A DNA stretch of 64,000 nucleotides, from NCBI RefSeq assembly GCF_000003815.2, contig NC_049979.1, positions 26,982,489 through 27,046,488 on the forward strand. Direction: 5' to 3'. Under the pieces are notes generated by a model, which saw only the letters and a program-made list of their open reading frames with translations, had not been told where the DNA came from and did not search any database. Each line of letters starts with the position of its first letter. Position 1 is the stretch's first letter. Source of the DNA: Branchiostoma floridae (Eukaryota > Chordata > Leptocardii > Amphioxiformes > Branchiostomatidae). A program made the translations under genes and the position numbers. Below are positions 52,171 to 63,938 of the stretch, in pieces.

Positions 52171-53392
52171 TCACACTAGCAACCTAAAATAAAGTAAAAC
52201 TGTGAAATGTGAAAGTACAAATAATGTCTTTTGTTCTGGGAATAAAAGATGTACCATTGAAGACAAATGCACTATAAGCTAAACAGTGAAGGAACAAAAA
52301 GTTTATTCTTTTTTATTGTGTATTATTTTGAATAGTAACTGTTGTACGTGTATATGGCAATAAAGTTTTTAAAAAGTATAAGCTTGAGACATTGTCAAAG
52401 TGGGGTGTCTAAGGCTGTGTAGCTATATTAGGTAGAGATATGGATACTTAACCACGACTGACTGACTCGCAGGGATATATTCCATTATTCGCTAGTAATC
52501 ATTATTAGCTTGGTGTGTTTTAAAAAGTTAGTATGGACCTTGATTTCTTCAGGAAGTACCTTATTGCAATTCGACAAGACAATCTAAGTAAATTAGTACA
52601 CAATGAGATCATCCAGAGGCTGTTCTTTATTTCTAAATGCTTGTACTTCGATGTTTTTTAAATGATACTTTACAGATTTGCTAATATCAATGGAAACAAC
52701 TTCACCAGTGTCTGACAATACAAGCTGAAGACAGTCAGTGAGGATACAAACTTATATTAGGCCAAAGCAATTGAAGTAACTGTTTCTTGGAATCAACAGC
52801 TGCTATTTTTCCACAAATGAAAAAAAAATCCATTCAAAGAATTTTCACCATTTAATTACTTTGAAGCCATTCAAGAACTTTGCACTGTAGTTAATTGGCC
52901 TAAGTGCCTTCATAAGCTTCTTGTAATGTGGGCACATTTACCATTGCAGTAAAATTTTTAATTCATGAAGGACATATGAACATAAAAACTTTTTTTTTCA
53001 AATAATTTTCAACAAACAGGATACTGTACACTGGCAGTGTTTGCTTTCAAGCTAAAAACTTGTTTGTATATTCTTTTTACCTAGCACTTACTTTTACCCC
53101 AGACCTTTTGCAAATTTCAGAAAAATTCCCAAAAAAATTCAAATTGGTGTAGCCCTACCATTAGACAGGTGGGCAGCTTACAAATTGTCAGAGTGTTGAC
53201 TAACATCACAGGCAAGAAAGGGACTATGTACAGGATGGCAATGCCACAACATTACTTCAACAATTCATGACAACAATCCTTAGCATAGTCAACAATAAAC
53301 ATGAAACATCTACTAGTACACCCTAGGAGGTAGAAAAAAAAAATAGTCTTCTTTAAATTGATTTTCCACTCAAGCTCAACCAATACAAACTA

Positions 53393-53603
53393 CTGTAAAT
53401 GCATTTAAGTTCACGGGAATTTAATTTCTCAGTAGCGGGAAAAAAGACTTTTCGCGGTGGTTTTAAGTTCGCGGTAGCATCATGCACTGTACTCTCTTAC
53501 TGCCATGGAAAAATGTTTGCAGTGGTTTTAAATCCGCGGTGAAGTGGCCACCGCGAAAACCGCGAACATAAAACCACCGCGAACATTTCTGCATTTACAG
53601 TAT
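53393..53603. mobile_element. 'ttcgcggtggtttt' MITE, copy 3
   Basis: Inverted ends tactgtaaatgca and tgcatttacagta, with the CpG-rich interior seen at 38.36 and 40.44 kb. Confidence 0.9.
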
Positions 53604-54124
53604 TCCGATATAGCACATTCAGCAAATTAAAGTAGTGACATTGTTGCGATGGTTATTTAAGCAGGTATCTCATAGGGCTGCTACTATTTGCGAAAGACAC
53701 TTTGTCGCCAACTGGCACAGTCCAGTGAGATAACCACTTTGTGTTCAATTTGTAATGTTGCCATTAATAGGCACAGCCAAGGCAAAGAGAAGAAACACTA
53801 AAGGCTATGTCAAACAACAGACATACAGAAAGCACATACACAGATTGAAAAATGACAGAACCCAGCTTTACATAATATACTGTCCAAGTCCAACATTAAG
53901 TACTTGGTGACAACATCTATACATGAACAGAGGACAAGAGACCTGGCACATTCCCACTATGTATCTATCAGCCAACGAAAGGGTATGTCACCTCGTAATT
54001 GGGTGTCACTTCAATGGCACAGCAGCATGTCTACAGATGAATATGATGAATTCCAGTCTATATTTCTGACAACTGACAAGAAAATTGCTGACGTCAAAGA
54101 TAACAATTTTGAATCCAGGCCAGT

Positions 54125-54306
54125 TTATGTGTCCCCACTGAGAAGGGGGGTTCTCTCGTCACTGTCCTGTGTCGCCTGTATGGAGGCTGCCTCGGGGGTG
54201 GGGTCTGTATCCTCAGGGGGCTGGGGACGCAGGCAGGGGATCCAGGGGAAACTGATGAGCTCGTTATACAGGGCCGTGCCAATCATCAGGAAGAAGAACC
54301 CGTCAA
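54125..54306 (-). CDS. SLC35F6-like last exon
   Basis: Entry phase 1, 182 nt, stop at 54125-54127. Encodes the final membrane helix DGFFFLMIGTALYNELI and a hydrophilic tail ending ERTPLLSGDT. Confidence 0.92.
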
Positions 54307-57300
54307 CTGTGAAACAAAAGATCAGATATCTTTATCTTTATTCATCTATTGAAATCTACCACATTTGTGGAAGGATTGACATAACAAGTGACTTATAGAC
54401 AAAGCACATTCCCCGTCAAGTAGTCAACTGGTTGTCCCAAAACCTAAGCGAGAGACCTTCAGAAGATCGATAGCCTACCGTGGACCCAATGTCTGGAACA
54501 ACCTACCACCAGACACACGTACGGCTCCAAATCTGACCTGCTTTAAGAAACTCTTGAAGTAAAAGTAATGACTATATAAAACGAATGGACACGGACTATG
54601 AACAGAGCTTTTTGCCCTCGCTACTATATGTTTTGTACCATATACATGTATGTGTAGTGATTATGTTGATAGATTTTATTAGGACACAATCTAATCTGTA
54701 TCTCTGTTATATTTTACCTGACCCTTACCTCCCTCATGACCTCAATGAAAAGCAGCCTGCTGGCCAATTTGAGCTTTCATGAATAAATAAAGGTTTAAAC
54801 AAACATATACAGGAGACCAGACTGCTACATGTAGGTTATATCCACTCACCCCTAACCTTTTCGATAGTTGCATGTAACAAGTTCTTAAACATGTCATTCG
54901 TATAATCAACATGGAGCAAAGTCAGAGCTCACATTAGATCATCCTCACGTAAGACCTTTTCCGTCTGTTGTAAGCAATACAAATGTACAACCTCAATGTA
55001 CCCTTAGCAGGGAGACAACACTAACCTTGTAAGATGCCATACGTGTTGTCCCATGGTTCCCCAAAGTCCTGGTAGAATAAAGAAAACGTGACTTCATTTT
55101 GTACAGCAAGAATAAAAGTTGATAGCACAATTATGGTGCCTCTGTCACATATGACAGCAAAATATACATTATTTCCTGATTACATTCTTCAGCTGCAGCT
55201 TTTATTCAATGCACAAAGATTTCTGTAGAAAATATACACACTTCTGATAAACATCGAATCTTACAAATCATACTAAGTCTTCCAGTTCTTGATTCCTAAA
55301 TACAGCAGATGGTTCGAGGCTTAGCACTAGTTTGCAAAAAAATGCTCTTTATAGAAGCATAGCAAACATCATCATCATCATCATTTTTCATCATATTCCA
55401 TCCTCTTTTTCTGCCTAAATCTGTAGTTGCTGTAGGTATGTATGCAGATGAGTATTCCAATTTAGCGATTAAAATGTTATGGCAAAGGTCACGTACTAAA
55501 TGTAATCTTGATGATTATATGCACTGCTTGCTTTTTAACAGAACATTTCAACAGAACATTTTCAACAGAACATTTTCAACAGAACATTTTCAACACAACA
55601 TTTTCAACAGAACATTTTCAACAGTCTTTTCAACAGAACATTTCAACAGAACATTTTCAACAGAACATTTTCAACAGAACATTTTCAACAGAACATTTTC
55701 AACAGAACATTTTCAACAAAACATTTTCGACAGAACATTTTCAACAGAACATTTCAACAGAACATTTCAACAGAACATTTTCAACAGAACATTTTCAACA
55801 GAACGTTCCAGCCTGGCTGCTGTGTTCTCTGTGATATCATTGTCGAAAGTTGGATTGATCACCTGCTGGAAGGAATCAAGAACTGGAAGACAGTATGATT
55901 TGCAAGAGTCAATATTCAATACCAATTATTCAGAAGGGTTTATATTTCTTACAAATGTCCAATCCTAGTTCACTGAATGATACTTACTGGGATTGAATGT
56001 AACCACTGGAAATCTTTTGGTGTCAAAAGCACTTTAAATCATACATTGCCAAATCTTTTTAAATAAATTCAAGTAAATACACGTTAAGATCCTAACCCTG
56101 CCACAAGTTGGGTTCACTTCACTTTTCCTTTAGGCACAAAGACGTGTCATCAACTCGAGACAGATTGCTAGCTCAACAGCCACCATTTAGCACAGAGTTG
56201 CAGGGAGTACTAATTTGTCCACTCTTCAAACCAACCTGCAACCAATTCTGACTAATAGGTCCTAGCTAAAACTGCCAAGAGAAGCCTTTGTTACCTCCAA
56301 AAAGTCAGACATGATTTCTTTCAATCTCAATGATGGTCTCAGAAGGGGCAATTAGCGGGCGTGTTACAGTAGGCTCTTGTCTCCTCGGAGAGCGATACAG
56401 TCTAGCATACATCCTGCCATTTACTTGTATCATTATGGTGAGAGCAAAACTCTCATGTTCCCTTGTGAGTGGTCCAAATACAGCTCAACAACCCGTCTCA
56501 CTAATGAATCCCATCAGGCTGGCTACTAGTACATGTACGTGCCAAGCATCTGATAGGCGGGGCACTGTAAGTCTTTTAATATTTGCGGCGGTTATAAGTT
56601 TGCCTTTTTTTTTATGGGACCTCACACCATGAAGATATGCTCTCCCTTCCTTTGTGTAATATACTATACCACAGTTTCAGCAGCAATCTCTAAGACAAAG
56701 CGTACTCTTGATTTATACCATACCACAAGATCTAAGTGCTGCAAATGTAAGTGAATTTACAGTATTAGCTGTGAATGCTAGCAGGGGAAACATGCATGAG
56801 CCAAAGAATGACCTGCTTTTGAATGCAGTTTTTATGGCTACTTTTGCTCCAAAATGTGGAGAGAAAATCTGATGCATCTTGTTGCAATGTTGGACTTTAA
56901 TTTACAGTTTTGTTTTTCAGTTGTGTATAGTTATGGTATATTTAGAGTTACTGTAACAGGATTTGGAAGTAGTACTGACAACACCTCTTTCCATTCATAG
57001 TTTAAGGTTAAAAAAACCTTGGTTTAAAAACCCACCAATTCACAGATTTTACTCTTGTCACTGACAAAGATAGTGGATGCAGCAATGAAAAAACAACTGA
57101 TCGATTCCAAAATCATACCCAGTTGCTTGAGTAAGTGGCTATTAGGTGTGACGTTTTTCATTTCTGTTGCTGAATTACGAGTGCCTCTTTTAGCTGTGGT
57201 CTTTGCCCTTATTACGGTGACGTACATTTTGAACATAAAGATTGGCCCCTCCTAAATCACTCGCAATGCACCCCACCAAGTGTCCTATATAATATAGCTC

Positions 57301-58377
57301 TTCTGTTCTGTTCTGGTCTTGAGGACAGATGTCAGAGATGCATTTCTGCGCAGTAGAGGGCTCAAAATGGGATTTTTCATTTCTGTTGCTGAATTACGAG
57401 TGCCTCTTTTATCTGTGGTCTTTGCCCTTATTACAGTGACGTACATTTTGAACGGAAAGATTGGCCCCTCCTATTATAAATCACTCGCAATGCACCCCAC
57501 CAAGTGTCCTATATGTATAGCTCTTCTGTTCTGTTCTGGTCTTGAGGACAGATGTCAGAGATGCATTATTGAGCAGTATAGAGGGCTCAAAAATGGGAAT
57601 ATAAAATAATTATATAGTGCCACTTAAGATCCTTGAAAATCATTATTTCCCTTGAAAATCCTGGCCCTATCTGGAGACTTTTGGGGTTAAAAGGAACAAG
57701 TAACAAGGGTCTGATTCAGAAGCTTTCCCATCTAGGTCAAAATTTGTTCATTTCACCAGTTAAGTTGGTGTTACTTAGAACAGATTTCAGTCGTTAGATC
57801 CTGTGGATGAATACAGGAGAAAACGGGGGTCAATAGTGAGGTTTTTGAATTAATAGAGCTAGATTTTCTCTGAGTTTGAGCTGAATGATCCAATTCTCTT
57901 TACCATGTACCAAGACCCCTGTGATTTTCTTCTTGAGATAAAATCTGGGTATTACTAAGTAGTTTAATGGGATCATCTTGTCTCAGTGCTTTATTTATGC
58001 ATATTATACCAATGGGGCTCAACTCTGATGTCTGCAAGAAATCCTTAACCCCACATAGTAACTGAGGCCTGATCTGACATGAATTCTAAGTGGCATGCAA
58101 GGAAGGTTGAACATTAGGCTATACCCTACAAGAGATTCTTAATTTTTGTTCTTTCACAACTTCTTTGACCTTGGAATATTCTATGACAATAGTTTAAAAA
58201 CTTTCTGAATTTGTTTTTGCAATCGATGGCATATATTTGCTAATATTTTACTGCTTTGTATGATTTACAGTATCGTTGAACTTTTTTATTTTTGGAAACG
58301 GCCAAAACTTGATGCCAGCGCGGATGTCCATATAATCAAATCAACATGGACTTAAGCAGAAGAAAGGTTGTCTTCCA

Positions 58378-58408
<31 letters not shown>

Positions 58409-61400
58409 CTGATTGTACAGTGGAATCACGTTTTACCTCAGACACCACATAGTGGATGAAGAGAGACACCAGCCACACCATGATGGTCCTGCAGGCATCG
58501 ATCAGGGTCCTGTGGACAGCTGCGATGGTGAAGAAGACATGATCATTTACTTCAGAATACATAATGCAACAGTCAAATAAATAGAAACCTAACATACTGC
58601 CACTACATGAAATATTATCTGATGATCAACCAAAACAAAACTGGCTCTGAATCAATGTGGCACTAGTTAATAACATATTAAATTAGTCAGTTTAAAGTGC
58701 TTATGTCACCAAAATTTAATATTTCCTGATTACATTCAACCACAGTGTAATATTGAATGAATGTAACTGTTTATAATATTATATAAGTTACAAAACAACA
58801 GTTGTTACTATATAATATGATGTCACAGTTGGGTGATTATCTGATGAGTTTATAAGATTCCCTATTTAGAAACTTTCCTATTTTTAGGCCACACCAATTT
58901 AATTTCTTGGTTCACGGATTTTTTCATAAAAAATATGGAGCGAAAGGGCGAAATAAAAATAAAAATTGTAAAATGGTTGGGGTAAAGGTAATGGCTAATC
59001 CAAAACATAGAGAAAAAAAGTTCTCAGCTTGAAAAAAGTACAAAAACACTATTATTGTACAGTAACAGCAGCTGTACCCACATTTTAAGGAGCTTATACT
59101 ATAAAGGCCAATTTGCTACACCAGAAAGTTGATGAATGGTTTCATTAATGGTGAAAATTTGCTGAGTGGTAATTTTTATTTTTATTTTTTTTTCCAAAAA
59201 ATAGGAGCGAGCGAATCCGTGAACCAAGAAATTAAATTGGTGTGGCCTTAACTTATCTTCAGTAGAATTTTGATATTCAATCTTCAGTGTCAATTTGTGT
59301 CCTGTGCACTGGAGACGTATGTTTTTGGTGTCATGAAATGGTCACTGCAGAAACTGCACAAATAAAACCACTGCCAACATTTCAAGACGTACATGACATT
59401 GTATGGTACTCACCTGTCAATGACTTGGTTACAGCCAGCCCAAAGTAGTTATAGAAGGCAATGGAGGACAGGTACAGTACTGTTGGGGAGAATGGGAAAG
59501 ATGTTTTGAGCATTTGTAAAAACCGGTATCAGCATTGTAATACTGGAAAATGAAGGCATTCCTATAAACCTATTAATTACCTCCCTGAAAACAGAGGTAT
59601 TGTATCAGAGTTTCGTTGCGCAGTAGAAAAAAATGGGAATACTATTTTAGTGCCACTTAAAATGGTTGAAAATCCTTCTTTTCCTTGACAATTTGCCCAA
59701 TCTGGAGATTTGAGTTGATGGATGCTACCGGTTGTATCAGCAAGGAACTGGGGTCAAAGGTGAGGTTTCTTTCAAAGAGCGAGCTTTTCTCTGAGAATGA
59801 GCCGAACAACCCCCTGTTTTCTTTTAATGTTTATAAACTAGACCCAAGTGACTTTCTGGTGGAGAAGAATCTTTAAGATTGAAATAAGGGTTAGTACTTC
59901 TTTTAAGCCTTCATTCAGTGTATTTTAACATGCTTTCCTATAGGCAGCCCTAACAGCGATGTCAGCCCTGTAACTTGTTTGTTTGTCTTGGTGTGCATCC
60001 AAAATTAGTTGAGTGATGCAGTACAGTGTAGCATCATTTAAGGTACAAATGGTGTATCAGGATACTTGGAGAATTGGAAGCATGGTTCGGCTCAGTTATT
60101 TCGGGTTATGAATCATGGGTAACCTACATTAACTTAAAGGTTATCACAGCAATGTTCAGCTGACTGTATCAATCTCTTCTTCAAAATTCACAAATCTAAT
60201 AAAAAATTGGATGACATTCGCGACTGTTACAGTTAATTTTGAACATGTTTTCTATCTGGACCAATGGGAACTTACGACAGAAGACCAGTAGGCCGGGAGA
60301 GTTGTAGATCTGGTACAGGGCGTCTATACTGTTCTCGTACCTGCCACCTGGTTGGTCACCGGGAATGAAGTACAGGACAGGAAGCACAAGCTAGGGAGGG
60401 GGGTAACAAAAAGTACATGTTTAATGATTTCTACAGTCACACAGTATAAGACAGCATTGTGTTTAATATGTCAAGGCTTGGAAAGAAAATACAGACTGGA
60501 ACTTTGTCATTGTCATTGGCCTACACAGCAAAGACCTTTCTCAATACAGCCAAACGTGGATGGCCAACCATTGACCCGTTCTGACCCATAGTTGGGCTTG
60601 GACAAAGGGTGATGCAGAATACAAAGTATTATAATTACAGTATTTCATTCATATCACACACACTAGAAAACACATATTTTGATGCGAAAAGTGCTAGAAG
60701 TTGAGAAAATTTGGTGTCCTTGAACAAACAGTCGTTATAACTCTTACAGCAATAATATTATTCTATTTTTTGTACTAAATACTGATTAGCGTTTAACTAT
60801 AGTGCTTTTTACTTACCGCTACCATGAAAAACACCCCAAATGATCCCTCCATTCCAACAACCTACAGAAAGAGAAGAACAGATTATTGACTAATGCAAAT
60901 AGTTATGGAGGACTAAGTTTTCTGGTACATATGGGAGGCGTTTCCAGTTAAAGCAAGGCAATATAGTACAATAATGAGACAGACAACATGTTAGCAGCAA
61001 GACAAGTTTACTTTCAAATTGACACATCATAGCAAAAAACACAGAGAACCACTGCAAGTAATTCACAATTTACAGTACTTTCTCATTTCACCTTCTTCAT
61101 ATAAATCTCTGCATTTCAAACTAGACCTGCTAGGTGGCAGTCCAGGGCTATGAAATTCATGCAGGCTTATGTCATGGGAACAGGTATTGAGCACAACTCA
61201 GAGGTAGTATCTGAACTCCTTTCATCACTTCCAGTTTTGGAAGTGCACTCCCCCTCCCAAACCAGGAAGAATAGTGGAACGATATAAAACATTGGTTATC
61301 CAAATAAAACAAAAAAACATTTTACAAACATCAATAAAATGGAATGGTCTGGTAGTTTGGACACTCTCACCTGTAAGGGTGGAAACTTTCTCTTCTTAAG

Positions 61401-63260
61401 GAACAGTTCTTCAATGATCATCTGACTGGAACTAACCACCTGTCCGGCCAGGATCAGGACAATACCTGAGGAGAACAAGTCATGGTTTACTCTTCTGTAG
61501 AGCTGAATCTGTATCGTACAAACTGCACTAGATTCACCTCTCTCTGCTTACTCGTCTCGCCCATTATGCATTGCATACTGACACGAGTCTTGCTTATGAG
61601 TATTAAAGGGGCATTACACTCCAGAAGGGGGTGGTGTTTTCCAATAGATAATGTGTCAATGAATACATAATCAGCCGAATTTTGTGGAATTCACATTGCA
61701 AGATGTGTGTGTTTTGTAAAATATGACACTCACTAAACCCATGCAGACCCTTCCCATGCATTCCCTGTTAGCATAGACACTTTGTTTATCATGCATATTT
61801 TCGGAATAATTGAGGATCGCTACACACACCGAGAAGGTAAATTGTTCATAAGATAGCAAAGAAAAAAATAACAAGACGAGATTTCTTAGCAATCCTGAAA
61901 TTAGTTTTGTAACCTTACCTAAAAGTTTTGCATTGTATTCAGCCAGGATTAATTCAATCAGAGGGTACTTGGGGAGTTTAGTAGAAGACTGAATTCTTTT
62001 GAGGCACGTGGAGGAATTGGGTACTTTATCGTATAATGTAACGTAGTATGCATTTATTACTTACTAAAATTAATACCAATCGGAAAATAACACTTCCGTG
62101 TGGAGTGGAATGCCCCTTTCATGTGCGTACCTAACTTCTGTAGTACAGTAGCAATACACTGGAAATGCATATTTTGGGTGTTGGAACAAAGCTTAAACTT
62201 TACAACTATGGATTCTACCAACACAGATGAGCTTTCATTTCAATCACATAAACATGCTGGAAGTCAATATGGCATCATGTCTTTACCTAGGATGGACTTC
62301 TTCACATCTTTTTTATCATTGTCCTCTTCATTGAAGACACTGGAGATACCCACCAACACCAGACCAAGCTGTGGATGAAATAATCATAATGAAAGCACTG
62401 CTAACATATATCATAACACTTTGACTGCAAATTCATACCTAAAGGCTCATCTAAAGGGCTTAAAAACAATTTTGTCATATATTGTAAAAAATAAAATCTC
62501 TCATTCTGAATAGATTTATTGTAAAGCTGACAGCTGACATGCAGCATCATAGACAATGGGGACTTCTGATTGGTTGGCATTATTTAGCAGTATAATAATA
62601 AAAGGTAAAGATCTAAAAATTTTTCTTCCAGGAAGAAAATTATTCTGTCCCCAAGAAATCTTGGAAAAATGTGCTTGTCCATTGGGGAAAGCAAATTTTT
62701 GCTTGTTAAGCTTTTTAGACAATTTGGGATTTTTTCTCTTGTATTTCCAAAAATGCTTTTTCTTGTTTATTTTGTTTTGCTTCCTCACAGAAAATTTATC
62801 TTCCAGAAAGAAAAAAATTCTTGTATTTCTTAAGAGTTGAAGTTCAATAATTTTTTCTTGCATTATAAGAAAAAAGAAGAAGATTTTGCTTAAATCTCCA
62901 GAAAATCTTTTTTGTAGTTTCTTGTTTTTCTTGAATTTTATTCTATATTTTCTTCCTGCAAGAATGTTTTCTTCATATGAGAATTGGCCATGGGGTAAGC
63001 AAAATAAGAAAAAAATCATTTTTGGCAGTGAGGTCATAAGCATAGTTCAGCAGGTTAAATATCCACTGTGTGTCTAGGACATGGCATAGGAAGGCAGAGT
63101 ACAACCCTCTACGATCCTTCCATCTCCTTTTACTCCCCCAAACCACTAGGTCATCAATGCCACTAACTTTAAGAGTGGCAGTATTTTTGACATGACCCAC
63201 CATAGTGACCACCATGCCTGTCCAGTGTATACCTCTCAGTTTTCTCTTCAAGAAGATTTT
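54125..63260 (-). CDS. SLC35F6-like transporter, 5' end beyond window
   Basis: Exons (minus order) 63260-63201, 62368-62287, 61465-61371, 60861-60817, 60390-60276, 59479-59414, 58519-58437, 55068-55026 and 54306-54125 sum to 771 nt (256 residues plus stop). They read from the middle of the protein to its end: IFLKRKLRGIHWTGMVVTM, GLVLVGISSVFN, GIVLILAGQVVSSSQMIIEE, VVGMEGSFGVFFMVAL, VLYFIPGDQ, LYLSSIAFYNYFGLAVTKSL, TLIDACRTIMVWLVSLF and FFFLMIGTALYNELI. The order matches SLC35F6, a multi-pass drug/metabolite-transporter (EamA-like) protein reported at lysosome and mitochondrion in mammals. The substrate is unknown. The cytosolic C-terminal tail has EDTDPTPEAAS and DERTPLLSG; the acidic-Leu-Leu piece resembles a lysosomal sorting signal. 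The first part, about 130-150 residues, lies right of 64000. Confidence 0.93.
54419..54800 (+). pseudogene. LINE 3' end: ORF2 C-terminus and 3' UTR
   Basis: Frame 54419-54562 encodes a 47-residue tail: KRETFRRSIAYRGPNVWNNL, then PPDTRTAPNLTCFKKLLK and a stop. This is the 'yrg..lWN.LP...r....l..FK..lk' signature that closes CR1/L2-type ORF2 proteins. The following sequence ends 'tcatgaataaataaaggttt', a typical LINE 3' end. It lies in the last intron of the transporter gene, in opposite orientation. Confidence 0.82.
55026..55068 (-). CDS. SLC35F6-like exon (43 nt)
   Basis: Encodes DFGEPWDNTYGILQ, exit phase 1. Acceptor accag, donor gttagt. A small exon between the last two helices. Confidence 0.85.
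55370..55390. repeat. (ATC)n microsatellite
   Basis: Short atc/cat tract in a transporter intron. Confidence 0.8.
55541..55806. repeat. 14-bp minisatellite 'cagaacattttcaa'
   Basis: About 19 copies of a 14-bp unit with some 12-13 bp variants. Because 14 is not a multiple of 3 and the unit lacks stops, long frames with a 14-residue period (NRTFSTEHFQQNIF) stay open. It is intronic to the transporter gene and is not called as a gene. Confidence 0.95.
57154..57596. repeat. ~220 bp tandem duplication in transporter intron
   Basis: Copy 1 (57154-57372) and copy 2 (57373-57596) share 'catttctgttgctgaattac', 'tcactcgcaatgcaccccac' and 'gaggacagatgtcagagatg' with few differences. Confidence 0.93.
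58380..58410. repeat. (ATG)n microsatellite
   Basis: About ten tandem copies of atg/gat just after the exon at 58437-58519 (in gene direction). Confidence 0.95.
58437..58519 (-). CDS. SLC35F6-like exon
   Basis: Entry phase 1, exit phase 0, 83 nt. Encodes VHRTLIDACRTIMVWLVSLF and ending VVSE. Acceptor cgcag, donor gtaaaa. Confidence 0.92.
58886..59250. mobile_element. Foldback MITE with TTA target site
   Basis: The left arm 'ggccacaccaatttaatttc' with 'ttggttcacggatt' is the inverse of the right arm 'aatccgtgaaccaagaaatt' with 'aaattggtgtggcc'. A TTA flanks both ends, consistent with a PIF/Harbinger-type target (TA is also possible). Confidence 0.87.
59414..59479 (-). CDS. SLC35F6-like exon
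   Basis: Entry phase 1, exit phase 1, 66 nt. Encodes LYLSSIAFYNYFGLAVTKSL. Acceptor aacag, donor gtgagt. Confidence 0.92.
60276..60390 (-). CDS. SLC35F6-like exon
   Basis: Entry phase 0, exit phase 1, 115 nt. Encodes LVLPVLYFIPGDQPGGRYEN and IDALYQIYNSPGLLVFC. Acceptor cctag, donor gtaagt. Confidence 0.92.
60817..60861 (-). CDS. SLC35F6-like exon (45 nt)
   Basis: Encodes VVGMEGSFGVFFMVA, phase 0 at both ends. Acceptor tgtag, donor gtaagt. Confidence 0.9.
61371..61465 (-). CDS. SLC35F6-like exon
   Basis: Entry phase 1, exit phase 0, 95 nt. Encodes IVLILAGQVVSSSQMIIEEL and FLKKRKFPPLQ. Acceptor ctcag, donor gtgaga. Confidence 0.93.
61605..62120. mobile_element. MITE with 'aaaggggcattacactcc' ends, copy 2
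   Basis: Near-identical in layout to the element at 50850-51378, with 'tgtcaatgaatacataatca' inside and the end gtggagtggaatgcccctt. It lies in the transporter intron. Confidence 0.92.
62287..62368 (-). CDS. SLC35F6-like exon
   Basis: Entry phase 0, exit phase 1, 82 nt. Encodes LGLVLVGISSVFNEEDNDKK and DVKKSIL. Acceptor cacag, donor gtaaag. Confidence 0.9.
62556..63050. repeat. T-rich, A-rich intronic stretch with inverted words
   Basis: Low-complexity sequence with 'ttcttccaggaagaaaatta', 'ccattggggaaagca' and related 'ggccatggggtaagca' words that suggest a decayed foldback element. The long frames on both strands are compositional. Confidence 0.4.
63201..63260 (-). CDS. SLC35F6-like exon (first in window)
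   Basis: 60 nt, phase 0. Encodes KIFLKRKLRGIHWTGMVVTM. I chose the donor ATG|gtgggt because it joins in frame to LGLVLVG and aligns with the human protein. Upstream exons are outside the window. Confidence 0.85.
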
Positions 63261-63477
63261 CTGTAAGAAGAATCATAGGAAAAGTTAGTAAGAGCTGTTC
63301 TAGAAAAAATATGTATTGATACTTTGTATTCATAAAAGTATGCATTGTAGCATTCAGGTGCTAAAACTGAATTTCTATTCAAATTGACATTTGAAACTTA
63401 AACTTTTAAATATACTCTTGTCACATTTCAAGTATTGGTTAACAACGCAAAACCAAGCCACGCAAAGTCCCCTAGTA

Positions 63478-63507
63478 GTTCAGTTCAGTTCAGTTCAGTT
63501 CAGTTCA
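63478..63507. repeat. (CAGTT)n microsatellite
   Basis: Six tandem copies of a 5-bp unit. Confidence 0.93.
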
Positions 63508-63715
63508 TCCTCATACGAGGTGCCATTAACAATGTCTGACCAAGCGTTTCTATCTAGTAGCCATACATAAAACTCCCCAGTTGTACAACTGACAACTCAA
63601 GCAGTGGTAGAAAGTGTGCATATTTTTAATATCACGGTACATTCCAGTTATGACATTAAAAAATGACAAAAAAACAGTGACTTTTCTGGTTTTGAATGCT
63701 CAGATTCTACAATAT

Positions 63716-63938
63716 GTAACGCTAGTTCAGCTTTATCCGTGGGGTGACCTTTATCCGTTGTCAAAAACAAAACATTTAGGAGTATGAAGTCTGCTGACAG
63801 TGGTTTCAAATTTGCAATATTTTCAAAATGTTCCGATTTGAAACCACCGTCCGTCGACTACATATCCCTGAATATGTTTTTTCTTACAAACAACGGATAT
63901 AGGTCACCCTCGGACTAAGGTGAACCAGCGTTACGTTT
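63716..63938. mobile_element. Palindromic MITE, 'ctagttcacctttatccgcg' family
   Basis: Left end 'aacgctagttcagctttatc', right end 'ctaaggtgaaccagcgtt', with 'atccgttgt' and 'acaacggat' inside. Same family as 41337-41553. Confidence 0.87.

Larger units (their letters stand above)
49172..54124. other. Intergenic, no gene seen
   Basis: Between opsin 2 and the SLC35F6-like 3' end there are only short frames without domain signatures. It holds the MITEs listed at 50.85-51.38, 52.03-52.17 and 53.39-53.60 kb and a gcgcgcg-core dispersed repeat at about 50.59-50.65 kb. Confidence 0.55.

Noticed and set aside
53904-54398. 164-residue plus-strand frame
   Set aside because: Overlaps the transporter's last exon on the opposite strand and shows no domain.
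55438-55968. 176-residue open frame with NRTF...EHFQQ repeats
   Set aside because: Produced by a stop-free 14-bp minisatellite; overlapping frames are equally open and flanks show no coding signal.
62516-63043. 175-residue Lys/Phe-rich frame on the minus strand
   Set aside because: Low-complexity T/A-rich intron sequence of the transporter gene with an open frame on the other strand too; no domain.
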